A DNA stretch of 46,429 nucleotides from Actinomycetes bacterium (GCA_022600605.1 JAHZKD010000400.1:1-46429), one strand, 5' to 3'. Shown: positions 33,565 through 40,220, counted from the first letter of the stretch. The notes: generated from the letters alone by a model not told the origin. A program made the numbers and translations.

Positions 33565-33595
33565 GCCCGCCATCTTCGGATGGCGGGCATTTTTT
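33565..33595 (+). terminator. Rho-independent terminator of the late operon
   Basis: GCCCGCCATC (33565-33574) pairs perfectly with GATGGCGGGC (33579-33588) around the stable tetraloop TTCG. ATTTTTT (33589-33595) follows. This is a textbook intrinsic terminator at the end of the rightward structural and lysis operon, just before the leftward integrase. Confidence 0.92.
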
Positions 33596-33622
33596 GCGTT
33601 GGGTTGAAATCACGGGCACTCT

Positions 33623-33650
33623 TTTCAAGGTTGCCGCGGCAACCTTGAAA
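33623..33650. repeat. 28-bp perfect palindrome beside the integrase 3' end
   Basis: Arms TTTCAAGGTTG (33623-33633) and CAACCTTGAAA (33640-33650) flank the spacer CCGCGG, which is itself a palindrome. It ends four bases before the integrase stop codon. Neither strand has a T-run, and a loop-free stem is a poor terminator. The 11-6-11 layout matches the core sites of tyrosine recombinases such as dif, so it may be an attachment or recombination site. Confidence 0.75.
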
Positions 33651-33654
33651 TCTG

Positions 33655-34500
33655 CTAGGACGCCGCTGCCGCATCACTGACCGCCCGCACATCCCGCGTC
33701 GACACCGCCGTATAGATTTGCGTCGTCGCCACCGACGAGTGGCCCAACGCCAACTGCACCGCCCGCAGATTCCCGGTGCCGGCGAACCCGCGCGAGGCAT
33801 AGCGGTGCCGCAACGTGTGCAGCGACCAGCCAGGCATCAGCCGCGACACCAGCCGCGACAGGTAACCGGGGGAGATGTGACCGTCGAACCGGCCCGGGAA
33901 TAGGTAGCCGCTGGTGCGGTAGGCGCGGATAGCGTCAGCGAGGCTGTCGGTCAGCGGCACCACCCGCTGCCTGCCGCCTTTGCCGTGGACGATCAACGAC
34001 CAGCCGCCGAGGTCGATGACCAAGTCGTCGGCGTTGACTTGGGCGATTTCGGAGCGGCGCAACCCGGCTTCTGCGGCCAGGCGTGCGATGAGGGTGGTGC
34101 GCGGGTCGGCGGCGGCGAGGAGTTGGTTCCACACGTCGTCGGGTGTGGGGCGCGGGCGTGGCGGCGGGTCAGCGACTTTCGGTAGTTGGTTGGCGGGGTT
34201 GCGGGTGGTGAGCTTTGCGGCGATGGCCCAGTCGTAGAAGGCGACGAGGGCGGTGCGGCGGGAGCGGCGGTGGTAGTTGCTCCACTCGGCTTGGCCGAAC
34301 ATGTCGATGAGGTCGTCGTAGGTGACGGTGAATGCGGAGTGGTTGCCGAGGTGGCGGGCGGTGGCGCGGAGGTGCTTGCGGCGGGCGTTGATGGTTTCGC
34401 GGCTGCGACCGGAGGCCCGTAGGTATCCGGTGTAGCCTCTGATGGGGCGTTCCCAGTCAGCCGGTAGCTCGTAGGTTGTCACGTCGGCAGCTAACAGCAC
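33655..34500 (-). CDS. int: Tyrosine integrase without arm-binding domain
   Basis: A 281-aa protein starting at GTG 34500 (GTG 34482 is an alternative). It opens directly with the core-binding SAM-like domain (IRGYTGYLRASGRSRETINA). The catalytic set is complete: Arg148 in AGLRRSE, Lys174 in VHGKGGRQR, HTLRH (His228, Arg231), LGHSS (His254) and Tyr263 in QIYTAV. The usual N-terminal arm-type domain of phage integrases is absent, as in the simple integrase of mycobacteriophage Brujita. It overlaps the repressor by 44 nt and is co-transcribed with it. It would integrate the phage at a host attB. Confidence 0.92.
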   Translation of the reverse strand: MLLAADVTTYELPADWERPIRGYTGYLRASGRSRETINARRKHLRATARHLGNHSAFTVTYDDLIDMFGQAEWSNYHRRSRRTALVAFYDWAIAAKLTTRNPANQLPKVADPPPRPRPTPDDVWNQLLAAADPRTTLIARLAAEAGLRRSEIAQVNADDLVIDLGGWSLIVHGKGGRQRVVPLTDSLADAIRAYRTSGYLFPGRFDGHISPGYLSRLVSRLMPGWSLHTLRHRYASRGFAGTGNLRAVQLALGHSSVATTQIYTAVSTRDVRAVSDAAAAS

Positions 34501-34888
34501 GCTGTGTGATAACTGGACTTATTGTAGATGCGTTCACAGGGAGCCGTGACCTTTTTCTAGGGTTGATGACCTGCAATGTTGGGGTTGGGCGGCAACCGTC
34601 TGGTTGCGGCCCTGTGGGGTTGGCTACGCGCGGCGAACCGTCACCGTCTGATGGTGGTATCCCGGTGTCTAGCCAGTGGAAGTTGACTCCGGTGCGGTGT
34701 GCCCATGCGCGCAGCGCGGGGCCGCTGATGTGTGTGCGTCCGTTCAGCCATGCGCTCACTGTGTTGCGGTGGACCCCTAGATAGAGGGCCATTTCGTTGA
34801 CTGACATGTCGGCTTCTCGCAGTGCCTTGTGTAGGCGGTCGACTACGTCCCATGCGGGGATTGCTGAGTGTTCGGCGATTGCGTTCAT
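34457..34888 (-). CDS. rep: Immunity repressor (HTH), overlapping integrase
   Basis: A 143-aa protein; ATG 34888 is chosen because upstream sequence is the operator region and reads unlike protein. The helix-turn-helix is at about residues 25-65 (MSVNEMALYLGVHRNTVSAW with LNGRTHISGPALRAWAHRTG). After about residue 85 it becomes a Pro/Arg-rich, unstructured tail that ends in the integrase gene. In integration-dependent immunity phages (BPs, Brujita) attP lies in this tail and the prophage makes a shorter, stable repressor. The last residues (NLRATG) do not look like an ssrA-type LAA tag. Confidence 0.8.
   Translation of the reverse strand: MNAIAEHSAIPAWDVVDRLHKALREADMSVNEMALYLGVHRNTVSAWLNGRTHISGPALRAWAHRTGVNFHWLDTGIPPSDGDGSPRVANPTGPQPDGCRPTPTLQVINPRKRSRLPVNASTISPVITQRAVSCRRDNLRATG
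34587..34612. repeat. Inverted repeat in the repressor 3' part (attP candidate)
   Basis: GGGCGGCAACC (34587-34597) and GGTTGCGGCCC (34602-34612) are 11-bp arms with one mismatch around GTCT. It falls at about repressor codons 93-101. It shares GCGGCAACC with the palindrome at 33623-33650, so both could be bound by the same protein, for example the integrase. The position matches that of attP in phages whose repressor is truncated on integration. Confidence 0.55.
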
Positions 34889-35015
34889 ATGGTTGATTTG
34901 GCACCCATCACCAGCATCATGCAATAAGTAGTGCATAGATTGCGTGTGGATGTAACCGCAATGACACGCTGCGAAGCACTTGCGCTGTGCAATGCACTGT
35001 GCAATGGTGTGAATC
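34889..35015. promoter_or_regulatory. Divergent repressor/Xis control region
   Basis: This 127-bp gap separates the leftward repressor from the rightward early operon. CTGTGCAATG is directly repeated at 34985-34994 and 34997-35006, one helical turn apart. GTGCA-A-TGCAC (34987-34997) is an inverted repeat between them. Further TGCAATA/TGCATAG elements lie at 34919-34940. These are candidate operators for the repressor or the small HTH protein at 35016. On the minus strand TTGCGG-18-TATGCA is a possible repressor promoter. No ribosome site is seen before 35016, so its mRNA may be leaderless or nearly so. Confidence 0.6.
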
Positions 35016-35219
35016 ATGCCAACGCACACCGACCCAGAGTTCATCGGGTCCGCTGAGGTCTGCCGCATCCACAACGTTCACCCGTCCACGGTGAGCCGCT
35101 GGGTCAGCAACGGCGACCTAACCCCAGTCCACAAACTCCCCGGCAAGAACGGCGCTTTTGTCTTTAACCGCGCCGACGTGGAGCAGCTCGCAGCAGACCG
35201 TTCGGAGCAGACCGCATGA
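35016..35219 (+). CDS. Small MerR/Xis-type HTH protein (Cro or excisionase)
   Basis: A 67-aa protein that is first in the rightward early operon. FIGSAEVCRIHNVHPSTVSR, then WVSNGDLTPVHKLPG and FVFNRADVEQLA form a winged helix-turn-helix of the excisionase type. Divergent position to the repressor suits a Cro-like switch protein, while the wing and size suit Xis. Either role would promote lytic growth or excision. The stop overlaps the next ATG. Confidence 0.78.
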   Translation: MPTHTDPEFIGSAEVCRIHNVHPSTVSRWVSNGDLTPVHKLPGKNGAFVFNRADVEQLAADRSEQTA

Positions 35220-35392
35220 CCGCCGCCCTCGTTCCGGTGGCCGTTCCCGGTACTGACCGGCAGATCATGGCGACGTTGGTGGACGGTAAGCCGATGGTGT
35301 CACTTGCCGCTGTTCGTCACGGCCGCCGTTGGAAGTTCCGGCACGAGGATCTGCAGCGCTTCGCCGATTCACTGACCGAGGCCGCGTCATGA
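35216..35392 (+). CDS. Small antirepressor-like remnant (58 aa)
   Basis: ATG 35216 overlaps the previous stop (ATGA). The sequence VPVAVPGTDRQIMATLVDGK then PMVSLAAVRHGRRWKFRHED loosely recalls the N-terminus of Bro-N/P22-type antirepressors (VPF.F.g..IR...dGep.fv), but it is far shorter than those. It could be a truncated antirepressor or an independent small regulator. Weak assignment. Confidence 0.5.
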   Translation: MTAALVPVAVPGTDRQIMATLVDGKPMVSLAAVRHGRRWKFRHEDLQRFADSLTEAAS

Positions 35393-35697
35393 CGGCGATC
35401 AGCAGGGCCGAGCTGGACCTCGACGCCATGTATGCCGCGTTCAAGGCCGCGATCGGCGAATACCGATGCCCATGCGGGTCAACCTTCGAGTTCGGCACGT
35501 TCGACACGTTGGCTGATTACGCCGCGCTGAATCGTTGGCTGGGAAGGCATTACGACGACTGCCCCGACATGGACGACCGGGCCGAGTTGCGTGCCCGTGT
35601 CGATGAACTGGGGGCGTTGGCCAGGGCGCAGTCCGAAGAGATTCGGTCGCTGAACCTGCAACTAGATCAGGCGCGATGGAAGAAGGCCGGATGGTGA
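35389..35697 (+). CDS. Hypothetical protein with zinc motif and coiled coil
   Basis: A 102-aa protein; ATG 35389 overlaps the preceding stop. Residues CPCGSTFEFGTFDTLADYAA with the later HYDDC give a Cys/His set likely to bind zinc. The C-terminal 40 residues are a coiled coil (RVDELGALARAQSEEIRSLN). Zinc finger plus coiled coil suggests a nucleic-acid or protein-binding adaptor. No family recognised. Confidence 0.65.
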   Translation: MTAISRAELDLDAMYAAFKAAIGEYRCPCGSTFEFGTFDTLADYAALNRWLGRHYDDCPDMDDRAELRARVDELGALARAQSEEIRSLNLQLDQARWKKAGW

Positions 35698-35768
35698 CCG
35701 CGATTCTCGTCGTCTACCTGCTTGGTGTGGTGGCGGGCGCGTTACTGGCGTGGTGGAGGTCACGATGA
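35694..35768 (+). CDS. Tiny membrane peptide (24 aa)
   Basis: GTG 35694 overlaps the previous stop and the TGA at 35766-35768 overlaps the ATG at 35765. The product is a single membrane helix (ILVVYLLGVVAGALLAWW) ending Arg-Ser-Arg. The four-base overlaps on both sides are the main evidence that it is translated. Function unknown. Confidence 0.45.
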   Translation: MTAILVVYLLGVVAGALLAWWRSR

Positions 35769-36085
35769 CCCTTCGCCAATCCCTGCGCAGCCTCGGCTAT
35801 CTGATCGCCGAGTTCATCCCATGGCAGGCGGTGGACGTGGTCCGTGGCCGCGACTACGACGCCGCTGTCCTCGCCGCTGCTGACGCGCTGGCCGACGAAG
35901 AGGCCGAGTACGAAACCTTCGAACCCCCCGTCGTGGTTGAGCCGCATTCCCCCGCGGCTCCCACGGCGGGGCTTAGCGACTGGCAGCAAGAACAACTACG
36001 GCAGCACGCCCGCCGCTGGTGCGACCTGCCCACCCTGCAACCCGGGCCGCTACCCACACCAGAAGACCACCCCGACAACACATAA
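35765..36085 (+). CDS. Hypothetical acidic protein (106 aa)
   Basis: ATG 35765 is chosen by its overlap with the preceding stop. An N-terminal basic helix (TLRQSLRSLGYLIAEFIPWQ) is followed by an acidic Ala-rich helix (AAADALADEEAEYETFEPPV), a Pro-rich linker and WQQEQLRQHARRW near the end. No domain recognised. A hairpin follows the gene. Confidence 0.6.
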   Translation: MTLRQSLRSLGYLIAEFIPWQAVDVVRGRDYDAAVLAAADALADEEAEYETFEPPVVVEPHSPAAPTAGLSDWQQEQLRQHARRWCDLPTLQPGPLPTPEDHPDNT

Positions 36086-36090
36086 AAGAC

Positions 36091-36120
36091 GGTGCCGCCC
36101 CGCGCATCCGGGACGGCACC
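36091..36120 (+). terminator. Strong hairpin between early genes
   Basis: GGTGCCG (36091-36097) pairs with CGGCACC (36114-36120), and inside, after one mismatch, CCCG (36099-36102) pairs with CGGG (36109-36112) with loop CGCATC. There is no T-run, so it is at best a U-less terminator or processing site separating two early transcription units. Confidence 0.5.
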
Positions 36121-36149
36121 ACGACACAACAGAAAGGAATGTTTTCCGT

Positions 36150-36341
36150 ATGTCAGACAAGAGGTTACCGCCAGGAGTGGTCGCCGTCATGGCCCTGTTC
36201 GTGGCAGCTGCGGTCATCAACGCTGACCAGTTCATTCGGGGCGGCTACGACTGGGACAAGCTCGTTATTGCGATCTTGTTCGTGACGCTGGCCTTGAACG
36301 CTATGACGATTGAGAAGTATAAGAAACGGGCTTCCGCATGA
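36150..36341 (+). CDS. Small membrane protein (63 aa)
   Basis: ATG 36150 is in frame, and the purine-rich AGAAAGGAA (36131-36139) serves as ribosome site; the ATG at 36139 is out of frame. Two hydrophobic segments (GVVAVMALFVAAAVINAD and LVIAILFVTLALNAM) flank a polar loop. A basic end (KYKKR) suggests both termini in the cytoplasm. Possibly a superinfection-exclusion or host-membrane modulator, but this is not shown by sequence. Confidence 0.65.
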   Translation: MSDKRLPPGVVAVMALFVAAAVINADQFIRGGYDWDKLVIAILFVTLALNAMTIEKYKKRASA

Positions 36342-36880
36342 GCCGCGACCTCATAGTGGTCGACCTGGAGACCACCGGCCTAGGCCCAGCGATCCACAAG
36401 ATTCTTGAGGTGGCGGCGGTCAATACCAGCACGGGCGAGGTGATTCACTTCGTTCCCGACATTGACCCCGCCGACCTTGGCATAGCGGACGGGTACGCGA
36501 TGCAGACGAACCGCTACTACGAGCGCGGCGTGTGGAAACACAAACTCAGCCACGAAGCCTCACGCGAACAGTACGAGCGACTATCAGACATGCTGCGCGG
36601 CAACACGTTCGCAGGCTCGAATCCACGTTTCGATGCGAACTTCCTTACTCGTTCGTGGTCTACGTTCTTCGATCCTGAGCCGTGGCATCACCGCCTCGCC
36701 GACCTATCCGCCTACGCCGCAGGCGCGCTAGGTATCGCACCAAACGAGTTGGTCGGGTTGGGCGACATTTGCGCTCGGCTGGACGTGAACCCGGGTGTGG
36801 CGCACTCCGCGCTCGATGACGCCAAGGCCACCGCCGAATGCTTCCGCAAGTTGGCGAACTTGAGAGGCGGCACGAAATGA
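36338..36880 (+). CDS. DnaQ-like 3'-5' exonuclease
   Basis: A 180-aa protein with ATGA overlap. It carries the DEDDh signature: DLETTG (Asp9, Glu11; ExoI), GSNPRFDANFL (ExoII Asp) and HSALDDAKATAECF (ExoIII His and Asp). Length equals the single-domain proofreading exonucleases. It may trim DNA for recombination with the ERF protein downstream or proofread host replication. Complete motifs suggest it is active. Confidence 0.9.
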   Translation: MSRDLIVVDLETTGLGPAIHKILEVAAVNTSTGEVIHFVPDIDPADLGIADGYAMQTNRYYERGVWKHKLSHEASREQYERLSDMLRGNTFAGSNPRFDANFLTRSWSTFFDPEPWHHRLADLSAYAAGALGIAPNELVGLGDICARLDVNPGVAHSALDDAKATAECFRKLANLRGGTK

Positions 36881-37230
36881 GGCCCCGCAACGCGAAACGT
36901 GTCAACCGCGTACTCATCGCCGCCAGCATCGCGGCCCTAACGCTCACCGGCACCGGAACCGCCAGCGCTGACGGTGTGCTCACCGACGCCGAGGCTGCCT
37001 ACGTCATCACCTACGGGCCGACCGCTATCTGCCCTGTCATCGCGAAATACCCGTCCGTGGGCGGCGTTATGGGTGTCGCGCAGGGAATCCTCGAGGAGGG
37101 CTGGGCACCCGATGATGCGGTGGACATCATCAATTCGTCTGTCGCTGAATACTGCCCGCGCTTCTGGCCGCTACTGACAGCCATCGGTAACGCCGCACGT
37201 AACGATCAGCAGGCGGGGTACCTCATATGA
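36877..37230 (+). CDS. Secreted DUF732-like protein
   Basis: A 117-aa protein; ATG 36877 overlaps the exonuclease stop. A signal peptide is clear: basic start (MRPRNAKRVNR), hydrophobic core (VLIAASIAALTLTGTGTA), then ASA-DG as a cleavage site. The mature part (LTDAEAAYVITYGPTAICPV, GILEEGWAPDDAVDIINSSV, EYCPRFWPLL) matches DUF732, a small secreted family with two conserved cysteines mostly in mycobacteria. It was probably acquired from a host and expressed early, perhaps acting at the envelope. Confidence 0.75.
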   Translation: MRPRNAKRVNRVLIAASIAALTLTGTGTASADGVLTDAEAAYVITYGPTAICPVIAKYPSVGGVMGVAQGILEEGWAPDDAVDIINSSVAEYCPRFWPLLTAIGNAARNDQQAGYLI

Positions 37231-37358
37231 GCGACCCGAAGACGCTGGCCGAGCAGTTGGACGCCGCACGTAACGGTGAAGAGTTCGGTCAGGTCATCCA
37301 AGGACTGTTCGGCGACCTCAAACGGCAGATGGACGACGACGGCGGTGACGCAGCGTGA
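37227..37358 (+). CDS. Small hypothetical protein (43 aa)
   Basis: ATG 37227 overlaps the DUF732 stop, and its own stop overlaps GTG 37355. An acidic amphipathic helix (TLAEQLDAARNGEEFGQVIQ then LFGDLKRQMDDDGG). No family recognised. Evidence is the chain of overlaps on both sides. Confidence 0.5.
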   Translation: MSDPKTLAEQLDAARNGEEFGQVIQGLFGDLKRQMDDDGGDAA

Positions 37359-37534
37359 CCGCAACCACTCGCCGCCGCTGCCCGGTCTGCTACCGCCGCG
37401 TCAAGCCCACGCAGCGCGGATTGATTTACGGGCATTGGGATTCCGCGCACCGTGACGTGTGCCCCGCATCGTGGCACACCTACGACATCACCATCAGCAC
37501 CTCGATAGCCACATTGCGGACGGAGGCCGCATGA
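37355..37534 (+). CDS. Small zinc-finger protein (59 aa)
   Basis: GTG 37355 overlaps the stop before it and TGA overlaps the WhiB-like ATG. RRRCPVCYRRVKPTQRGLIY, then HWDSAHRDVCPAS contains Cys-x2-Cys and His/Cys ligands for one zinc ion. Such mini zinc fingers are common in early operons of mycobacteriophages and may bind nucleic acid or host proteins. Confidence 0.6.
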   Translation: MTATTRRRCPVCYRRVKPTQRGLIYGHWDSAHRDVCPASWHTYDITISTSIATLRTEAA

Positions 37535-37881
37535 AACGCCTCGAAATCCTGCACGACTGGCGGGAACTCGCCAAGTGCGGCAACCACCCCGACCCCGACC
37601 TGTTCTTCGACCAGGAGCGTCGCCGCGAAGCCCTCGCCATCTGCGCCGGCTGCCCCGTTAAGGCACCCTGCCGGGAGCTCGGCGAAGGCTCCGGGGGTGG
37701 CGTGTGGGGCGCCAAAGCCGCCCGCTACAGCGCGCACGGCATAACGACACTGCCAGTGTGTCACGGCCGAACCGGGACCGAGGCCGGATACAAGCGCCAC
37801 CTACGCGCCGGTGAAGCACCTTGCTCCGCATGCAGGCAGGGCCAGTCGCAAACCAAGCGGCACCAAAGGGGGCGACGATGA
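37531..37881 (+). CDS. WhiB-family iron-sulfur regulator
   Basis: A 116-aa protein; ATG 37531 overlaps the stop before it. The four cluster cysteines are C16, C38, C41 and C47 (C-x21-C-x2-C-x5-C). The GVWGAK turn that contacts RNA polymerase sigma follows. The C-terminal part (HGRTGTEAGYKRHLRAGEAP, CSACR) is a second zinc motif typical of phage versions. WhiB proteins are restricted to actinobacteria and their phages. A phage WhiB could redirect host transcription or block host WhiB function. Confidence 0.9.
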   Translation: MKRLEILHDWRELAKCGNHPDPDLFFDQERRREALAICAGCPVKAPCRELGEGSGGGVWGAKAARYSAHGITTLPVCHGRTGTEAGYKRHLRAGEAPCSACRQGQSQTKRHQRGRR

Positions 37882-38087
37882 GCCGTATCCTCGCCTGGCT
37901 AGCCGCCGCCCTGTTCAGTGCCGCCTGGTGGTCAGTGTTCTTCTCGCTGACCGCGTTCGGGATTCTCTTGGCGCTCTCGGCCGGGTGCGTGATCGCCTCG
38001 GAAATGATCTGGCACGTCCGGTATTGGCGGGCATACCGCCGCCACCCATCCCAACAACTCGTCGTCGTCGGCGGTGGTGAGCAGTGA
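37878..38087 (+). CDS. Small membrane protein (69 aa)
   Basis: ATG 37878 overlaps the WhiB stop. Two adjacent hydrophobic helices (ILAWLAAALFSAAWWSVFFS and LTAFGILLALSAGCVIASEM) are followed by a basic tail (RYWRAYRRHP). The topology predicts a hairpin with the tail inside. No family recognised. Confidence 0.6.
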   Translation: MSRILAWLAAALFSAAWWSVFFSLTAFGILLALSAGCVIASEMIWHVRYWRAYRRHPSQQLVVVGGGEQ

Positions 38088-38296
38088 ACGAACTCAACGA
38101 ACTACACGCCGCCGAACGAGATAGCCGACTGAGCCAAACACTCGCGCTGATCGATGATGCCCGAACACTCCTGGCCGACCTCACCGAGGAAGGCGGCTGG
38201 ACACCGCAAGACACAAACCGGTTAACCGCCGCTCGGGGCTTCATCAACTCTGCAGTGCCCTACATCCAGAAAGTCAACAGAGAGGAGACGCAGTGA
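38084..38296 (+). CDS. Helical hypothetical protein (70 aa)
   Basis: GTG 38084 overlaps the previous stop (GTGA). The protein is almost wholly helical and charged (LNELHAAERDSRLSQTLALI, DDARTLLADLTEEGGW, RLTAARGFINSAVPYIQKVN). It could be a small dimeric partner protein. No domain recognised. Confidence 0.6.
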   Translation: MNELNELHAAERDSRLSQTLALIDDARTLLADLTEEGGWTPQDTNRLTAARGFINSAVPYIQKVNREETQ

Positions 38297-38466
38297 TGTG
38301 CCAGTGCGGGCACCCCGACCATAAGCACAGCAAGGTGTTGTACCCGGCGCGCAGGTATCCGTGCGACATGTGTGTGCAGTGCGGGCGCAGGAAGTTCTGG
38401 GGCAGTGTGTGCTGCCTGAACCCGCAGCCGTGCCCGTGCAGGGACTTTCAGAGGGGCGCCGCGTGA
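38296..38466 (+). CDS. Cysteine-rich zinc-binding protein (56 aa)
   Basis: ATG 38296 shares its A with the previous stop; GTG 38293 is an alternative. About ten cysteines and several histidines (MCQCGHPDHKHSK, CDMCVQCG, CCLNPQPCPCRDF) could bind two zinc ions. Similar CxCG-HPxxxH proteins are frequent in mycobacteriophage early operons. The function is not known. Confidence 0.6.
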   Translation: MCQCGHPDHKHSKVLYPARRYPCDMCVQCGRRKFWGSVCCLNPQPCPCRDFQRGAA

Positions 38467-38939
38467 ACCCAACAGCGACGTTGATGCTCTGCAAGTGGCT
38501 CAAGGACCGCATCAAGGGTTGGGAGTCTGAAGCTCGCAGCCAGCTCGGACTGCTCCCCGGCGAACGGAAAGCGGCCGTCGTGGACGGAGCCGTCCTGGGG
38601 CACGTGACGATGGCTAAGGGCCGCAAAACGGCCAGGGTGGCGAATGAGGCGGCGCTACTGGCATGGGTGAAAGCCCACCACCCCGACGAGATCGAGATGG
38701 TGCCGGCGACGGAGCGGGTGCAGCCCGGATTCATGAAGCGTCTCTTAGACGATGCGGCGAAGAAGGGGGCGCACCTTGATTCCGATGGGGTGGTCATCGA
38801 CGGGCTGATCGAGGTGGTTGAGGGCCAGCCATATCCCATGTCTAAACCCGCCGAGGACGCGGACATCACCATCGCAGCACTGCTGGGCCGGGGGGCCTTG
38901 GGTGCGAACGGACTCAAAGCCATCGAGGGGGGCCGATGA
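38463..38939 (+). CDS. Hypothetical protein upstream of ERF
   Basis: A 158-aa protein; GTG 38463 overlaps the previous stop. An N-terminal helix (MLCKWLKDRIKGWESEARSQ) is followed by a small beta region (KAAVVDGAVLGHVTMAKGRK), then EAALLAWVKAHHPDEIEMVP and a C-terminal low-complexity end. Position directly before the annealing protein suggests a recombination accessory role. The motif set does not match a family I know. Confidence 0.6.
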   Translation: MNPTATLMLCKWLKDRIKGWESEARSQLGLLPGERKAAVVDGAVLGHVTMAKGRKTARVANEAALLAWVKAHHPDEIEMVPATERVQPGFMKRLLDDAAKKGAHLDSDGVVIDGLIEVVEGQPYPMSKPAEDADITIAALLGRGALGANGLKAIEGGR

Positions 38940-39541
38940 GCGGCCCGCAGCCGGAACTCGCCGCTGCCCTGGTCGGGTTTCAGGCCGAAGCGCCGACCAT
39001 CAACAAAGGGCGCACGGCACTCATTCCGACCAAATCGGGAGGCTCGTACTCATACAAGTACGCTGACCTGTCCGACATTTGGGACGCCATCCGCCCACCT
39101 TTGGCGGCACATGGGCTGGCAGTGACCCAATCGCTCACCGGCGGCTCCTCTGGCTATATGGGGATCAGGACGACCGTGTGGCACACGTCCGGCCAACACA
39201 TCTCCGATACTGTCGAGTTGGCGATTAATGCCCGCACTCCGCAGGAAGTGGGGTCGCAGGTCACCTACTTCAAGCGGTATGCGCTATCGGCACTTTTGGG
39301 TTTGTCGACCGAGGATGACGACGACGGCGCCGCCGCGTCGAGGAAACCGGCGGAACCAGCTCGAACCGAGCTGGATGACGCGCTGGACGAGTTGGATGAC
39401 GCTGTCGCTGCGCTCGGGTTGGAGACGGGTCAGGTAGCTGGGGAGTTCTATTCCCAACATAAGAAGCCGCCGAGGCAGACATCGGCGGAGACGGTGCGGG
39501 GCTTCATCTCCGGGCTGCATGACAGGCACGGTGACCGATGA
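38936..39541 (+). CDS. erf: ERF-family single-strand annealing protein
   Basis: A 201-aa protein with ATGA overlap. The ERF signature is clear: YKYADLSDIWDAIRPPLAAH, GLAVTQS, then EVGSQVTYFKRYALSALLGL ending STEDDDDG. The C-terminal part is an acidic helical tail. ERF proteins anneal complementary strands and promote phage circularisation and recombination. The DnaQ-like exonuclease upstream may provide the single-stranded ends. Confidence 0.9.
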   Translation: MSGPQPELAAALVGFQAEAPTINKGRTALIPTKSGGSYSYKYADLSDIWDAIRPPLAAHGLAVTQSLTGGSSGYMGIRTTVWHTSGQHISDTVELAINARTPQEVGSQVTYFKRYALSALLGLSTEDDDDGAAASRKPAEPARTELDDALDELDDAVAALGLETGQVAGEFYSQHKKPPRQTSAETVRGFISGLHDRHGDR

Positions 39542-39876
39542 GTGAACTCACTCCGAATGGTGTTGTGACTGGCTTACTTGAGTTGTCGCGTGAACTCGCC
39601 GCCCTGTCCAAGGGTATGGACGACTTGGAGGCTGACGCGGTCAACGCCCGTGAGGATTACACATTGGCGAACGCGCAAGCGTTCCTGGCTGCTGAGGGCG
39701 CTATGGATATGCGGAAAGCGCAGGCGATTGTTGCTACGCATCACGAACGGCTTGCAGCCGAAACCGCAGAGGCGTTGGTGCGTGGACGGAAGCGGCAGCT
39801 CGACACGCTGAAAGTGCGGGTGGATGTTGGCCGTTCGGCTGCGGCGGCCCTGCGTTCAGAAATGAGTTTGACGTGA
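39538..39876 (+). CDS. Helical hypothetical protein (112 aa)
   Basis: ATGA overlap with the ERF gene and GTGA overlap with the next. It is almost entirely coiled-coil helix (LELSRELAALSKGMDDLEAD, AQAIVATHHERLAAETAEAL, VRGRKRQLDTLKVRVDVGRS). Proteins like this accompany recombination genes in actinophages and may bind DNA or the annealing protein. No named family recognised. Confidence 0.6.
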   Translation: MSELTPNGVVTGLLELSRELAALSKGMDDLEADAVNAREDYTLANAQAFLAAEGAMDMRKAQAIVATHHERLAAETAEALVRGRKRQLDTLKVRVDVGRSAAAALRSEMSLT

Positions 39877-40220
39877 GGGCAACTGGGTTCACGCCGAAGG
39901 TTCGACAGGTGATAGTGGAGCGTTCGTCCGGCCGATGCGAAGTGATGGCTGAGGGTTGCACGTTCACTGCCACGGCGATACATCATCGCCGTCCGCGCGG
40001 GATGGGTGGTTCACGACGCCCGGATACGAATCAGGCATCGAATGGTTTGGCGACCTGCGACTCCTGTCACCGCCGCGTTGAGTCGCTGCGGGATGAATCA
40101 CGTTCGCGGGGGTGGCTAGTGACACAGGGCCAGCCCCCGGCGGGGGTTCCTGTGGTGTATCGGGGGCAGCGAACGTTGCTGCTCGATGACGGTTCCGTTC
40201 AGTCGGGGGTGCGTGCGTGA
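39873..40220 (+). CDS. HNH nuclease (early-region)
   Basis: A 115-aa protein starting at GTG 39873. The core is SSGRCEVMAEGC (first Cys pair), AIHHRRPRGMGGSRRPDTNQ (His-His catalytic site), NGLATCDSCHRRVES (Asn, CxxCH). The RPRGMGGS spacer is typical of small phage HNH proteins encoded near recombination genes, which may act in DNA repair or as a nickase. There is no separate DNA-binding domain, so a homing function is less likely. Confidence 0.85.
   Translation: MRATGFTPKVRQVIVERSSGRCEVMAEGCTFTATAIHHRRPRGMGGSRRPDTNQASNGLATCDSCHRRVESLRDESRSRGWLVTQGQPPAGVPVVYRGQRTLLLDDGSVQSGVRA

Noticed and set aside
34451..34480. tRNA-like D-arm (TCAGCCGGTAGCTC)
   Set aside because: No acceptor stem, anticodon arm or T-arm could be folded around it, and it lies in the integrase coding region.
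34889..35074. Longer repressor start far upstream
   Set aside because: The extension crosses the operator repeats and the start of the divergent HTH gene and does not read like protein. ATG 34888 is a better start.
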